A stretch of DNA of 64,000 nt, from contig MWDV01000094.1 in NCBI GenBank assembly GCA_002070715.1, positions 1 through 64,000 of the forward strand, in the 5' to 3' direction. The notes below the pieces were generated by a model that saw only the letters and a program-made list of their open reading frames with translations, had not been told where the DNA came from and made no database searches. Source of the stretch: Verrucomicrobia bacterium ADurb.Bin118. GTDB lineage: Bacteria; Verrucomicrobiota; Verrucomicrobiia; Limisphaerales; MWDV01. Position 1 is the stretch's first letter; every line of letters begins with the position of its first letter. The position numbers and the translations under genes were made by a program. Positions 45,401 to 58,836 of the stretch are shown one piece after another.

Positions 45401-46005
45401 TTTTTGTTGCCTGGAATGATGTGCGCCTTCGGGTCCAATTGCGCCGCGATGAACTGGCGCGCCCAATACAAGGCCGCTTCCTGATCGGACACCTCGAACG
45501 GCGACGCATTCGGATCGGGCGCAATGAACGTGCGCGAGGTCAATGTCAGCGCGAGCACCTGTTCCAGTTCGATGGCCCATTTTTTCTCCCACCCCGGTTC
45601 GCCGAGATACGGACAGAACACCGTCGCGTAAAGCCGTGCCGGCGGAAATTTCCATTTGCCGACCACCAGTTCCCAAGCCCACTCGATGGCTTCCCGCTTG
45701 AAGTAATCGCCAAAGCTCCAGTTGCCCAGCATCTCGAAAAACGTGTGGTGATACGTGTCGAGTCCGACGTCTTCGAGGTCGTTGTGCTTGCCACCGGCGC
45801 GGATGCACTTCTGCGTGTCCGCGGCGCGACCGGGCGTGTAGGGACATTGCGTCTGGCCGAGGAAAATGGGGACGAACTGATTCATGCCGGCATTGGTGAA
45901 CAGCAGGTTCGGGCTGTCCGGCATGAGGCTGGAGGAGGGCACGATGGTGTGTTGCTTCGACTTGAAGAAATCGAGGAACGACTGACGGATGTGCTGACTG
46001 GTCAT
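42490..46005 (-). CDS. alaS: Alanyl-tRNA synthetase with an in-frame transposase insertion
   Basis: A single open frame of 1171 codons. Residues 1-459 and 688-1171 together read as a normal AlaRS of about 940 residues. The catalytic domain is N-terminal (LMPDSPNLLFTNAGMNQFVP). The editing domain has HHTVTH and CGGTHTRATGE, followed by the DHHA1 domain with GGKGGGKPDSARGG. Between FNEEVEKL and ISGAFAFKLYDEQGFPLDL lie about 228 extra residues that belong to a REP-associated tyrosine transposase (see separate entry). The insertion point is the loop between the catalytic/tRNA-recognition helices and the next helix. Both flanks line up with family sequence with no visible loss. No stop codon or frameshift interrupts the gene, so a 1171-residue enzyme is predicted. 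Confidence 0.93.
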   Translation of the reverse strand: MTSQHIRQSFLDFFKSKQHTIVPSSSLMPDSPNLLFTNAGMNQFVPIFLGQTQCPYTPGRAADTQKCIRAGGKHNDLEDVGLDTYHHTFFEMLGNWSFGDYFKREAIEWAWELVVGKWKFPPARLYATVFCPYLGEPGWEKKWAIELEQVLALTLTSRTFIAPDPNASPFEVSDQEAALYWARQFIAAQLDPKAHIIPGNKKDNFWMMGETGPCGPCSELHVDLTPAGDTKGALVNKGSAECIEIWNLVFIQFNANPDGSFAPLPAKHVDTGMGFERVTSIIQGTKGLTDFANARISNYETDIFRPIFDELERLCGRKYGSTLPGRGTFGGAHAPQTQIEQEKIDIAFRVIADHIRTLGFAIADGIQPGNTDRNYVLRRILRRAVRYGRSLGFREPFFYKLVDVLADTMGDVFPEIRERKKNVQDVIRTEEEAFNKTLDKGIALFNEEVEKLVGSAAIGSGGTGYQPVPTGNLPVGAPGATYSKRNLPHFEKPWAIYAVNFQTYGGRELAPAARDIVFDCILHWRESRYRLIAACVMPDHVHLIIQPGIKEKATTGEPVFWSLTEILHSIKSFSAKEINKLDNTSGTLWQVERFDRFLRSDAELQEKFHYICKNPWTAKIVDERTPYRWLWTQDIEAAQPYIPPSSLPYASTTGQVAQPNRPVACSTQATAQPAPDGTSNLPTASSQISGAFAFKLYDEQGFPLDLTELMARERGLTVDTAGFEKLMEEQRARARAAQKKEVIALSQIETTTPTHFLGYEHAHIGADVQEVVTLKNKTAVVLNNSVCYAEMGGQVGDTGELADEHHVWRVTNTQKSGDTWLHFIAGTDAPQVGQHVTVRFDAARRNAIQRHHTVTHLLHWALHEVVSKEATQKGSFVGPDKLTFDFNSAPLTPAQVADVEKLVNERILENAGVSWTEVLFAEVKSRPDVMHLFGEKYGETVRVVQIGGQPEKLDGYSMELCGGTHTRATGEIGLFRIVSENAIAAGVRRIEAVAGLEAYQKATDEVTLIQSLASKINSPVHELGKKLEALLEQQKTLERQVKALQQREAAGAAQALLDKATRINGIPAIIERFDAEGQSLQDIVNELKGRFEGVILLGGAAHDAVALVAAVSPSFTGRVSAGKLIQQIAPIVGGKGGGKPDSARGGGKAVDKLDEALKQARTRLAGEPVSG
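44009..44048. repeat. REP-like palindromes at the 3' side of the RAYT insert
   Basis: Two adjacent palindromes: CAGGCCA-c-TGGCCTG at 44012-44026 and CTGGGCA-acc-TGCCCAG at 44032-44048. Both are perfect inverted repeats with loops of 1 and 3 bases. Confidence 0.85.
44579..44622. repeat. REP-like palindromes at the 5' side of the RAYT insert
   Basis: Two overlapping palindromes: CCGAC-a-GGCAA-g-TTGCC-c-GTCGG at 44579-44601 and GGAACAGGCT-ggt-AGCCTGTTCC at 44600-44622. The paired arrangement mirrors the other end of the element, though the sequences are only related, not identical. Confidence 0.88.
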
Positions 46006-47381
<1,376 letters not shown>

Positions 47382-47420
47382 GGCCGGAATTGTATGCGCC
47401 GCGCCATCGCTGCGCAATCA

Positions 47421-47600
<180 letters not shown>

Positions 47601-47612
<12 letters not shown>

Positions 47613-49256
47613 TGAAGCTGGGTTTTTCAAGCGGGACCTTTTATCTACGGTTGGGCCAAATCCCTTCGTAGAATTCATTTTGCCGCTCTTCTGTACCGAC
47701 CGACGCGGAGGCAGGCTTGCTGGTTCTTCCAGCAAAAGCAACTCAGTCGCAACTGGCGGCTCCAAGCCAACTTCCTGCAAGACCGCTTTTGGGATTTCTA
47801 ACGTGTCCAATTGGCGGGGTTCAACTTTCAGCGCGCCGCCGCCATATGATTTTCCAGTAAATGCCAGGTTTTCGAGCGTAGCTGGATGATTCAAAGCACG
47901 CCACAACTTCCGGACTGCGTCGTGGCGAGTATCCCACGGATAGACACACAGAAAACCGGTGAGAGGGACAACCCTGGCTTCGTTCAGGATGAAACGGCAA
48001 GCCCTACGACCAAGGTAAGCGAATAAAATCGGTGGGGGGGTCCGCCGCTCCATCTTATACCAAGGCCGACGACCTTGAATCAGGGCGCGCTCGTTCAACT
48101 TCTGCTTTTCACCAGCGACCAAGTAAGATCGCAGCCGCGTCGGCAAACGCTCTTTGGGAGTGCCATCAAGGTTGAGCAGCCACGTGGGGCGAGCTTGAGC
48201 TTCAAGAGCAGCCAAGGTTGAGGTTCGCAGGGTATCATCTCGGCAATCTCTTGTTCTTCCGATTGCTCTGACAAAATAGCGCTTCTCCAGACCGAATTCG
48301 GTGATCTGTTCGTTCGTGAGGAAGAAAAACTCATTCGCTCCCGTAGCGATTCCTCTAACGATGCGAGCAAAATGTGATAATGGAGTGCCGTGAGACAATG
48401 CAGTTCGCGGTGGTCTGGACAGCCCCGTAGCCAGAGCTTCGGTCAATTTCCGCTTATAGCATGTGAGCGCTGTATTGTCGCGGTTTTCAATTTTCATGTT
48501 CCGAAGTGACCGAACGATGGCTTCGCTGTCCCTCTTTCGCACCCGAATCCAGCGGATGGAATCCAGAGGCGTATTGTTTGAGATCAGGAAAACCATCGCA
48601 TTGGTATCCACCTTCGGAAAAGGAGCGGCTGATTCGTCGAAGGTCAAAACCGCCTCCAAGCGAAATCGCTCACACAGCCGATTCCAGAACGGTCGCGACG
48701 AAATTCCTTCACATACATCCGCAGGCAGTAGAAAGGCAAGCCGCCCGCCAGAGGCAAGATACTCCAAACACTTCAGCAAAAAATAAACGTGTAGCCCAAC
48801 GCGGCCATCCAACGAAAATCCCAAGACCCTCTCAGCGATCTGGCGCAATTCTGCTTTTCGCTCATCCGAGAGACGATGATGCCGAATGTATGGAGGATTT
48901 GAAACAATAGCCGGAAAGGCGCGACTCAACTGCGCGCCAATGAAATCACCGACAACAACCCTGCTGAGATCATTCGGAGACAGTCCCAGCCGGTCGCCAT
49001 CGAACGAAATTTCGTGTAATTCATATCCCTCGCAACGACCGGTGTAGCCCGCTGCGCGTGCGCCCCCGAAAAAGGTTCCGGGCCCAACAGCCGGATCGAA
49101 CAGAGTCTTGGGACGCAACTCTGTAACCCAAGCAGCCATCACCTTGGCTAGCCAAAACGGAGTCCAGAACTGTCCTTTTTCCCGCAGGGCTTCACGCTTC
49201 GGGCCAGAGCTCGGTAAAACCTGGGCGTGCTGGTCAATGACCGTAGCCTCTTTCAT
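47601..49256 (-). CDS. Adenine-N6 DNA methyltransferase (TaqI-like), partner of AccI-type nuclease
   Basis: A 551-residue gamma-type N6-adenine methyltransferase. SAM-binding motif I is LFDPAVGPGTFFGGARAAG. The catalytic motif IV is IVSNPPYIRHH near residue 120. A long C-terminal half should hold the target-recognition domain. Its start overlaps the nuclease stop by 4 bp (ATGA), a typical coupled restriction-modification pair. It should methylate an adenine in the nuclease's site and protect the host. The last codons (GRA and the TGA) fall in sequence homologous to thiC, so the natural C-terminus may have been altered at the insertion junction. Confidence 0.9.
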
Positions 49257-50245
49257 TTGCTCCTCCTGCTCTTGCGTTTTCTCCTCCTATCCGAAAGCTC
49301 GCGAAGAATCTGCAACGCCTGCTCAGACAACTGCAAACGACCGCCAGCGAATGTGACGTAGGGGAGGATGTGGCCGTTTTTGTCTTCAACAAACCTAGGT
49401 AACAGTCGCGGTTCTTCTACGCTTTCGCCAAGCGGATAACCGTAATGATAATAGTGCTTGAAGATCGTTTTCCTTGTGGTGGCCCCACCCGGAGCTTGAA
49501 AAGTCTGAATCGTCGGTTCAGTCAACCTTTCAGCAATCAACTCTTCAGCGCGGTCAAACGATAGGCCATAAGCGGCATCGAAAAACACATGCCAGATGTG
49601 GATCGAGACGCCGTGCTTCGCCTGCCATCGCCGAAGAGGTTGGCGGTCTTCTCCCTTGATAATTATCGTCGGAAGAACCGCCCCCTTTCTCAAACCAAGA
49701 TTGCCGCCCAATCGTCTTTGAGGCCGCAAAGGAGTTGAATAATCCGGCATCCTGTGCGCTCGCCAAAGGCTGTTCTCACATTCCACAGCAAGCAAGGCAC
49801 GATCCAAGATTGCCGCCATTCGCTTGTCGTCCTCCGCGATGAAAGGGAGTTCAGATACACCGCCAACTTTGGCAATCGCCCGTTCGATCCTTGTCTTGTC
49901 TGCAGCGCGAAAGAGCAGCAAGTCTGGCCTTTTGATTTGGCCAAGTCCTGCCGCCTCCAACCGTTCGAAATAAAGCTCGAACTTCCTGACGCTTCCTGTC
50001 GGAGCTGTTCCGCTTGGACCGAAAGGAATAGCCCAAAATTCTTTGGTAATGTTAATGGCTTTAATCAGCCGCTTCTCACTCCAAACGCCCTGAGACCACC
50101 GCATCAAGAAGTCGCTACCGCGCAATCGCCGTGGGTTAAGCCAGAATTCCGACCAAGGTAAGGGCGGCGGACTAACCAACACACCATCGAGCTGTTCTTC
50201 GTGAACCGAAAGCCATGATTCGAACGCGTGTTTGGAGCAACTCAT
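49253..50245 (-). CDS. AccI-family type II restriction endonuclease
   Basis: A 330-residue protein that I recognise as AccI-like. Diagnostic stretches are KRPDLLLFRAADK, the likely catalytic AVECENSLWRAHRMPDYS, LGLRKGAVLPTIIIKGED, VSIHIWHVFFDAAYGLSF and TIQTFQAPGGATTRKTIFK. AccI cuts GTMKAC; whether the specificity is the same here is unknown. The Asp of RPDLLLF and Glu of VECEN fit a PD-(D/E)xK-type site. It overlaps the methyltransferase gene by 4 bp. It starts 46 bp after the stop of thiC copy A. Confidence 0.85.
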   Translation of the reverse strand: MSCSKHAFESWLSVHEEQLDGVLVSPPPLPWSEFWLNPRRLRGSDFLMRWSQGVWSEKRLIKAINITKEFWAIPFGPSGTAPTGSVRKFELYFERLEAAGLGQIKRPDLLLFRAADKTRIERAIAKVGGVSELPFIAEDDKRMAAILDRALLAVECENSLWRAHRMPDYSTPLRPQRRLGGNLGLRKGAVLPTIIIKGEDRQPLRRWQAKHGVSIHIWHVFFDAAYGLSFDRAEELIAERLTEPTIQTFQAPGGATTRKTIFKHYYHYGYPLGESVEEPRLLPRFVEDKNGHILPYVTFAGGRLQLSEQALQILRELSDRRRKRKSRRSK

Positions 50246-50290
50246 CGCAATTCAGAAATATCTGATATCCAATTAAGCGCCAAGCCAAGT

Positions 50291-51094
<804 letters not shown>

Positions 51095-51103
51095 TCAAGT
51101 GTT

Positions 51104-51454
51104 TCAAGCCGGCGCAACAAGGTTCAATTTTGCCAACCGGCTGCGAATCGCACCGCCCTGTCGGTTCAAAACCGTTGCGATTTCTTTCACGCTCTTCCCG
51201 TTTCGGAAAAGCTTGGATAGTTCACTGTCTTCCTCAGCACTCCATTTTTCGTAGGCGCGAGGATGTTCGTGCCGAATCACCTCCACGCTGTAGCTTTTTC
51301 CGTCATTTGACGCGGGCTCGGTTTCAAGTGCTTCTGCTGCGGCTTTGAAGATGTCGTGATAAGTCCATGCCAAATCTTGAACGAGGATTTGCTCGTAGGT
51401 GTGCCCCTTGGCGATGGCTTGCAAGATGGCGCGGGATTTTTCGCTCAATGGCAT
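51104..51454 (-). CDS. Small putative DNA-binding protein with Myb/SANT-like C-terminus
   Basis: A 116-residue protein. The N-terminal half (SEKSRAILQAIAKGHTYEQIL) looks like a helix-turn-helix of the kind seen in DUF433-like proteins. The C-terminal half (WSAEEDSELSKLFRNGKSVKEIATVLNRQGGAIRSRLAKL) resembles a SANT/Myb-type helix-turn-helix found at the end of some nucleases and helicases. The start is the ATG at 51454; an extension to 51610 overlaps the nuclease gene. It follows the nuclease by 7 bp and could act as a controller, but this is a guess. Confidence 0.65.
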   Translation of the reverse strand: MPLSEKSRAILQAIAKGHTYEQILVQDLAWTYHDIFKAAAEALETEPASNDGKSYSVEVIRHEHPRAYEKWSAEEDSELSKLFRNGKSVKEIATVLNRQGGAIRSRLAKLNLVAPA

Positions 51455-51461
51455 GGTTGGT

Positions 51462-52349
51462 TCAAGAAAAGCTGCGGAGAAATGCAATCGCTTCGGCGCG
51501 CTTGGGAAAAGTCGCGTCAATCTTCGCGCCCGTGTTGAATCGGACCTGGACTTCAAACGCTTCCCGCTGGTCGCCATCCTCGCGCAACCGATACGACTTT
51601 TCTTCCTCAATCAAATAGGCAATCGCACTTGCGACGTCAGAACACTCAACGGAATGACCGCGCAACACAGTCAGCCGAATCGAAGCAACCTGACGTGTGA
51701 GCGCCGCTTCGAGTCGTTGCTTGAAATCCGCGATCTCACGCTGATGCAGTGCATGAAGTTTCGCCAGCAGCCGGTTGGTTGCCTGCGGTTGCGGCTGCGA
51801 TTCCCATTTCGCAATCTTCTCCCGAAACTGCTCCTCGGTTGTGCCGCCGACGCCGTCTTCCGATGATGCATCAATCCCAAGTTCCCTGAACGCTGCCAAG
51901 ATGGAGTCGTAGGGAATGTGCAGGACACCAAAACCCTTTGACTCCAGTTGATGCAGGGCGTTCCGTGTGAACTCGCCCGCGAGCACCGCGCCGCAGAACG
52001 GTTGATGGCGAGAGAATGTCAGAGCAATCGGCATCACGGCCGCTTCGATTTCCTGCGCCTTGTTCTTCGAGTGTTTGGTGTAGCGACGCCATGCCGATTC
52101 GATGAAAGCGATGGGAACGCCAAGTGTATCCTCAGTTCCACCGCGCTCCAGAACGTAGTCGAGGTCGTGCTTGTTTCCGTAGCCGTCCTGCCACGTCACC
52201 TTCCCTTGGCCGCCACGAGCATTGCGCGGTCGCTTGAAGTCGAGATACAGGCCGTGACGTTGCGCGACTTCGCCAAGAATGTTGCGGACGAACATCTCGA
52301 AGCCGTCTCCGATGATTTGCCCCCAGCGATGTGCAAGTGATTCAGCCAT
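51462..52349 (-). CDS. Putative type II restriction endonuclease (partner of the adjacent methyltransferase)
   Basis: A 295-residue protein of no family I can name. It begins MAESLAHRWGQIIGDGFEMFV. A likely PD-(D/E)xK-type site is formed by NKHDLDYVLERGG followed by GVPIAFIESAWRRYTKHSKNK. The Asp/Glu spacing and the basic patch are as in many restriction enzymes. Beta-rich CGAVLAGEFTRNAL follows. The C-terminal third is helical. It starts 10 bp after the methyltransferase stop, so the pair forms an operon. The role is inferred from the fold motif and the neighbour. The ATG at 52349 is the first residue of the conserved-looking N-terminus. Confidence 0.65.
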   Translation of the reverse strand: MAESLAHRWGQIIGDGFEMFVRNILGEVAQRHGLYLDFKRPRNARGGQGKVTWQDGYGNKHDLDYVLERGGTEDTLGVPIAFIESAWRRYTKHSKNKAQEIEAAVMPIALTFSRHQPFCGAVLAGEFTRNALHQLESKGFGVLHIPYDSILAAFRELGIDASSEDGVGGTTEEQFREKIAKWESQPQPQATNRLLAKLHALHQREIADFKQRLEAALTRQVASIRLTVLRGHSVECSDVASAIAYLIEEEKSYRLREDGDQREAFEVQVRFNTGAKIDATFPKRAEAIAFLRSFS

Positions 52350-52359
52350 GTCATTCTCC

Positions 52360-53733
52360 CTATCCGCGAACCCACAAATGTCCCTCGCAGAGCGGCACGC
52401 GATGCTTGCGGTTCTTCCACTTGGTATTTCGGTCGCGGAGTTTTTCAAACGTCCACGACTCAAATCCCGCTGCCGTTGCCAGCTTGCCAAACCATTCGAT
52501 AACTGGAACGTAAACACCATACGGCGCGGAGTCGCCGATGACGAAGCAGACTTCCGAAGGCGAGGCACAAACTCTACGGAGAGCCCGCCATGTCTGAGCC
52601 AAATCGAGAAAATAGCAGGCAATCATATTGTTGTAGGTCTTCTTGCCGCCGCGCTCCAGGCGCACTGACGATAGCTCACGACAGACCGGGACAATCTCGT
52701 CACGAATCGGCGCGAGCTCCGCTGATTCCAGAATCGAGTCGAGATTCACGGAGTTTGGCGGGACGTGTTGCGAGCAGGCGCGCACGAGATGCCGCCGCAC
52801 CGTTTCTTGAAGGTCTCCCCAACCACGAATCTCACCCATGAACGCCATCTCCAATCGGGTCGCGTCGGCGTAATCGTAGTTGTTTGCGTAAGGCGGCGAG
52901 GTGATGACGAGGGTAGCCCAACCGTCGGCCACGGTCGCGCACTTGCGAGCGTCGTCCACCTGCAACTTTGCGAGCGGCTGCGCCCGCCGCGCCATGAAGC
53001 GGATGTCGGCGGCAATCATTTGCACCGCTTTGCGCAACGAAACTTCTGGCGACGGTGGCACGGTCTTGCGACGGCCTGGCAGCACATATTGCCAAGGTGC
53101 TGTGCCTGCTTCGGACACGACGCGCAACGAGGACACGAGCGCCATCCAAAGCAATTCGGCTTCGGGCGAACCGTCCTGCTCCGCTTCCGCTGCCTGACGG
53201 AAACGATCCAGATAGCCAAGCGTCTCCGCGCCGTAGCACTTCTGAATGATTTCGGGGTAATGGTCTGTCTCCGCCGCCGCCTTGCGAGCAAAGCCAAAAG
53301 CTCTCTCAGCTTTGGCGACGAACCGCTCCGGGTCAGTGGTGTAACTGAGTTTGGCTTTAGCAACGCGATGCACGAACGGATGAGCTTCAATTCCAAGCGA
53401 TGGAATGCCCATCTCATCGCACGCCAGGCAGGTTGTTCCCGAACCAACAAACGGGTCGAGCACGCGGAGTTCGTTGCCGTCACGTTCCGCCAACAACCAC
53501 TTCACCCACTCTGCCGAAAAGCCCGCGCTGTAACGAAACCACCGATGAATCGGCAGCCGCATGTTGTCGAGAAAGTTGGAAGTATGGCCGACAACATCAA
53601 GCGCGGGACGAAGCTCTTTAGTCTCTTGGCCGGCTTCAAACAAATCGAGCACCGCTTGCTCGTAATCCTCGCGCAGCCGCAAAAGAACACCGTCGTCTTC
53701 TTTCGGTTCTGGATATTTGGTTACCGAGGCCAT
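52360..53733 (-). CDS. Amino-type DNA methyltransferase (DPFVGSGTT / TSPPY)
   Basis: A 457-residue DNA methyltransferase. SAM motif I is RVLDPFVGSGTTCLACDEMG at about residues 90-109. The catalytic motif IV is VITSPPYANNYDYADATRLE near residue 280. A TSPPY motif suggests cytosine-N4 methylation, though adenine-N6 is possible. The order (I before IV) and the long spacer, which should contain the target-recognition region, are noted. The ATG lies 9 bases after the thiC stop codon, so it is probably on the thiC transcript. The putative nuclease follows. Confidence 0.9.
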   Translation of the reverse strand: MASVTKYPEPKEDDGVLLRLREDYEQAVLDLFEAGQETKELRPALDVVGHTSNFLDNMRLPIHRWFRYSAGFSAEWVKWLLAERDGNELRVLDPFVGSGTTCLACDEMGIPSLGIEAHPFVHRVAKAKLSYTTDPERFVAKAERAFGFARKAAAETDHYPEIIQKCYGAETLGYLDRFRQAAEAEQDGSPEAELLWMALVSSLRVVSEAGTAPWQYVLPGRRKTVPPSPEVSLRKAVQMIAADIRFMARRAQPLAKLQVDDARKCATVADGWATLVITSPPYANNYDYADATRLEMAFMGEIRGWGDLQETVRRHLVRACSQHVPPNSVNLDSILESAELAPIRDEIVPVCRELSSVRLERGGKKTYNNMIACYFLDLAQTWRALRRVCASPSEVCFVIGDSAPYGVYVPVIEWFGKLATAAGFESWTFEKLRDRNTKWKNRKHRVPLCEGHLWVRG

Positions 53734-53742
53734 GCGCGAAGT

Positions 53743-55912
<2,170 letters not shown>

Positions 55913-56012
55913 TTCGGAAAAGATTGGCTCCCCCGGTTCGAGGAAAAACTAAAATCGGTCGGGCGACACGTCAAGCCGGGGAACAGCCCGGAACCGCGCG
56001 GCGATGAATCGG

Positions 56013-58649
56013 TCACGGCGCCGCCGTTTTCTGTTGTTCGGTTGCCCGGGCAATGCGTTTATCGAGCGACGCCTTGAGCGGCGGCAAAAGTTCGCGCAGC
56101 CGCTCGTAAATCCGGATGGCGAGCGGCCAATCCTGAAGCGTCTCGGCCAGCCGGGCAGCATCCAGACCGGCGCGTTGCAGCCAATAAGGAACCGCCGTCT
56201 CGCCCGGGCGTAGGTCTTTCTCGTAAAAGACATCCAGGTAGGCATCCAGCGCCTGGCGTAACTGGGCCGGACGCTGTTCCGCCGGCAGGCGTTCGGCCAG
56301 TTTTTCCGCCACGATCCCCAACCCGACCCGTGCCTGACTGCGCGTGGCGACGTCCGCCGCGGGCAAGGCCAACGCTTTTTGGTAGGCATTGGTGGCTTCC
56401 GCGTAATACTGCGCATCCTGCGTGGCCAGTTGCAGACGGCAGTTGCCAATTTCCCCCCAAGCCCGGGCCGCCGCCGCGTTCGTCTCGTTTAATTCGTGGA
56501 TTTTGCTGAAGACGCCAATGGCCTCTTTCAGATTGGTCACGTTGTTGGTGTCGGTTGATTCCGCCCGCCGCAAGGCATCGCCGTAGGCGAAAATCGCCTG
56601 CACTTTCAAATCGGCGGGACAATTCAAATCGCTGGTAAGATTCGTGAAATAACGCATGGCATCGGACCAGCCCTCACGCGCGAACGCCACCCGGCCCGCC
56701 ATCATGCGCGCCTCGTAAGCCAGCGGTGATCCAGGCCACGTCTGGAACAGCAACTGATAGTTGCGTTCGGCCTCCGCGAACTCGTGCCGGCGGAAATGGA
56801 GATCAGCCACGGACCACTGGGCCTGCGGGGCCAGGGCATTCGTGGGATAGGTTTCGATGAATCGCGTAAAGCGCGCCAGCGCGTTGGTGACATCCCCCGC
56901 CCGGGAACAGGTCCAAGCCGCGGCATATTCGACCTGGGGCCGTTCCGGCGCCGCCGGGTGGGCGGCGAGCCAGCGCGTGTAGGCTTGCTCGGCTGTTGAC
57001 CAGTCCCGTTGCAATTCGTAAGTGCGCGCGATGGCCAGTTCAACCTGCGCGGTGAGCGGCGAGCCGGGAAAACGCTGGCGCAGATTCTCGAACACCTGCC
57101 GGGCGGCGACGGGATTCCCGTGCCGCGCCAGCCCCTGACCGCGAACCAACAGGCTGCTCTCCGTCAGATAGCTTTCGGGAAACCACGCGAGAATCTGCTC
57201 CGCCGCCGCGGTGGCGGTGGCCAGGTCACCCGCATCGGTGGCGGCGCGCACCAATTGATACAATGCCGGCTCGCACAGGTTCGTGCGCACAGCCGGTTGC
57301 CTTTCGCAATCCGCCACCACCGCCTGATAATTACTGATCGCAGCGGGAAATTGTTTCAATTGATACAAGGCATCCGCCAGTTTGAAACGCGCCTCCGCCT
57401 GCTCGTAGGAGGGCGGCAACTCGGCCGCGGCGGCGGCGAACGCCTGGGCGCTTTCCGTCAGGTTGGTGGTCAGCCAGAAACACCATCCCCGCCGCAACTG
57501 AGCCTGCCCGCGCCACGGGCTATCCGGGAAACGGGACAGCACCATGTCAAAGTTGGCGAGGGCTAAGGCCAACCCCGGCGGTGCGGCGACGTTCGTGGTG
57601 GCGGCGCCAGAGGCGGTGACGTATTGCTTGAGCTGCAATTCCCCGAGTGTGAGCCAGGCCAGATCGGCAGCCGGGCTGTTCGTGTGTTGTTCGAGGAAGG
57701 ATGTCAACCACTGGATTGTTTCAGCCACGCGACCGCGCGCCAGCGCCAGTTCCGCAATTTTGAGCAGTGCCGGGCGTTGCCACTCAACGGGCACTTCCGG
57801 CGCGAGATTCAGCGCGTAAACCGCCGTCGCGTTTTCCAGCCGTCCCAGTTCTTCCAGCGCCTCGGCTTGCAACGCCACACTTTGCGCCTGCAACGCCACT
57901 TGAGTTGTAGCGCGCGCCAGGGCCACCAGATTCGAGGCGCTGGCAAGGGCGGGTTCCGGCTGGCGGCTGGCCAAAAACATCCGGCAGAGCAGATACTCGC
58001 GTTGCCAAGCCAGCAGGGGCGCGAGAGGCACGCCGTCCAGTCGGCGCAAGGCGGCTTCGGCGGTGGCGGGCTCGGCGCGGTTCATGCGTGCTTCGGCAAG
58101 CAATAAAAATCCGCGGGCCGCCGCCTCGCTGCGGGGCGATGCCGCGGCCAGTTGCGAAAAGGCGGCCTTCGTCCCGCCGAGGAGCGACTCGACTTTTTCC
58201 CAGTCACCCAACTTGGCCCACGCATCCGCTTCGCGCACGCTGGCATCCAAACGCAGCTTGGATTCCGGAAAATCCCGCATCACAGCATGGAAAGCCGCGA
58301 CGGCATCGGTGTAATTGGTGCTCTGAAATTGGGCCTCTCCCAGCCAGTAGGCGAACTGGTCCGCCAACGCGCCCGCTTCCGATCGCTCGGCTTCGATCAA
58401 GGTGATAGCCCCGCGATAATCCCCCAGTTTGCAGCGAGCCTGCGCTTGGCGTAACGCCGCTTGGGCGCGCCGGTCGGATTTGGGGAATTGTTGCAGGAAT
58501 TCACCAAACTCGCGTTCCGCGCGCGCCCATCCGTTGTCTTGAAAGGCCTTGTTCGCCGCGTCAAAGGCGCGCGTTTCCTCCCGGCTCGCGGCGCGCAGCG
58601 GCGCGGTGGCGGCCAGTAGAAGAATCAGAGTGCAAAACCAGAATTGCAT
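56013..58649 (-). CDS. Exported tetratricopeptide-repeat protein
   Basis: An 878-residue protein with a signal peptide (FWFCTLILLLAATAPLRA) and almost entirely helical TPR content. Repeats include ANKAFQDNGWARAEREFGEFL, FAYWLGEAQFQSTNYTDAVAAF and ADLHFRRHEFAEAERNYQLLF, with the typical W/L-G-Y/A-F-A-P spacing, as in YbgF/BamD-like outer-membrane assembly or tol-pal factors. It probably works as a scaffold in the periplasm or at the outer membrane. No enzymatic domain is recognised. Separated from thiC by the riboswitch region. Confidence 0.85.
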   Translation of the reverse strand: MQFWFCTLILLLAATAPLRAASREETRAFDAANKAFQDNGWARAEREFGEFLQQFPKSDRRAQAALRQAQARCKLGDYRGAITLIEAERSEAGALADQFAYWLGEAQFQSTNYTDAVAAFHAVMRDFPESKLRLDASVREADAWAKLGDWEKVESLLGGTKAAFSQLAAASPRSEAAARGFLLLAEARMNRAEPATAEAALRRLDGVPLAPLLAWQREYLLCRMFLASRQPEPALASASNLVALARATTQVALQAQSVALQAEALEELGRLENATAVYALNLAPEVPVEWQRPALLKIAELALARGRVAETIQWLTSFLEQHTNSPAADLAWLTLGELQLKQYVTASGAATTNVAAPPGLALALANFDMVLSRFPDSPWRGQAQLRRGWCFWLTTNLTESAQAFAAAAAELPPSYEQAEARFKLADALYQLKQFPAAISNYQAVVADCERQPAVRTNLCEPALYQLVRAATDAGDLATATAAAEQILAWFPESYLTESSLLVRGQGLARHGNPVAARQVFENLRQRFPGSPLTAQVELAIARTYELQRDWSTAEQAYTRWLAAHPAAPERPQVEYAAAWTCSRAGDVTNALARFTRFIETYPTNALAPQAQWSVADLHFRRHEFAEAERNYQLLFQTWPGSPLAYEARMMAGRVAFAREGWSDAMRYFTNLTSDLNCPADLKVQAIFAYGDALRRAESTDTNNVTNLKEAIGVFSKIHELNETNAAAARAWGEIGNCRLQLATQDAQYYAEATNAYQKALALPAADVATRSQARVGLGIVAEKLAERLPAEQRPAQLRQALDAYLDVFYEKDLRPGETAVPYWLQRAGLDAARLAETLQDWPLAIRIYERLRELLPPLKASLDKRIARATEQQKTAAP

Positions 58650-58836
58650 GACGCGACGGCGCCATTGTTAATCCACACCGGCGCGCGCGCAACGCGCAAA
58701 TCCTTCGTGGCCAAATTCCCGACAAGCCGAAGCGCCCACTCCATCTTCCGTTGCCATCCCGCAAAGAGCCCGTTTAATACCCCGGTAACGACGGATTTAT
58801 TGTGACTCCGGCGACGATTTAGCGCACAAATACTGC

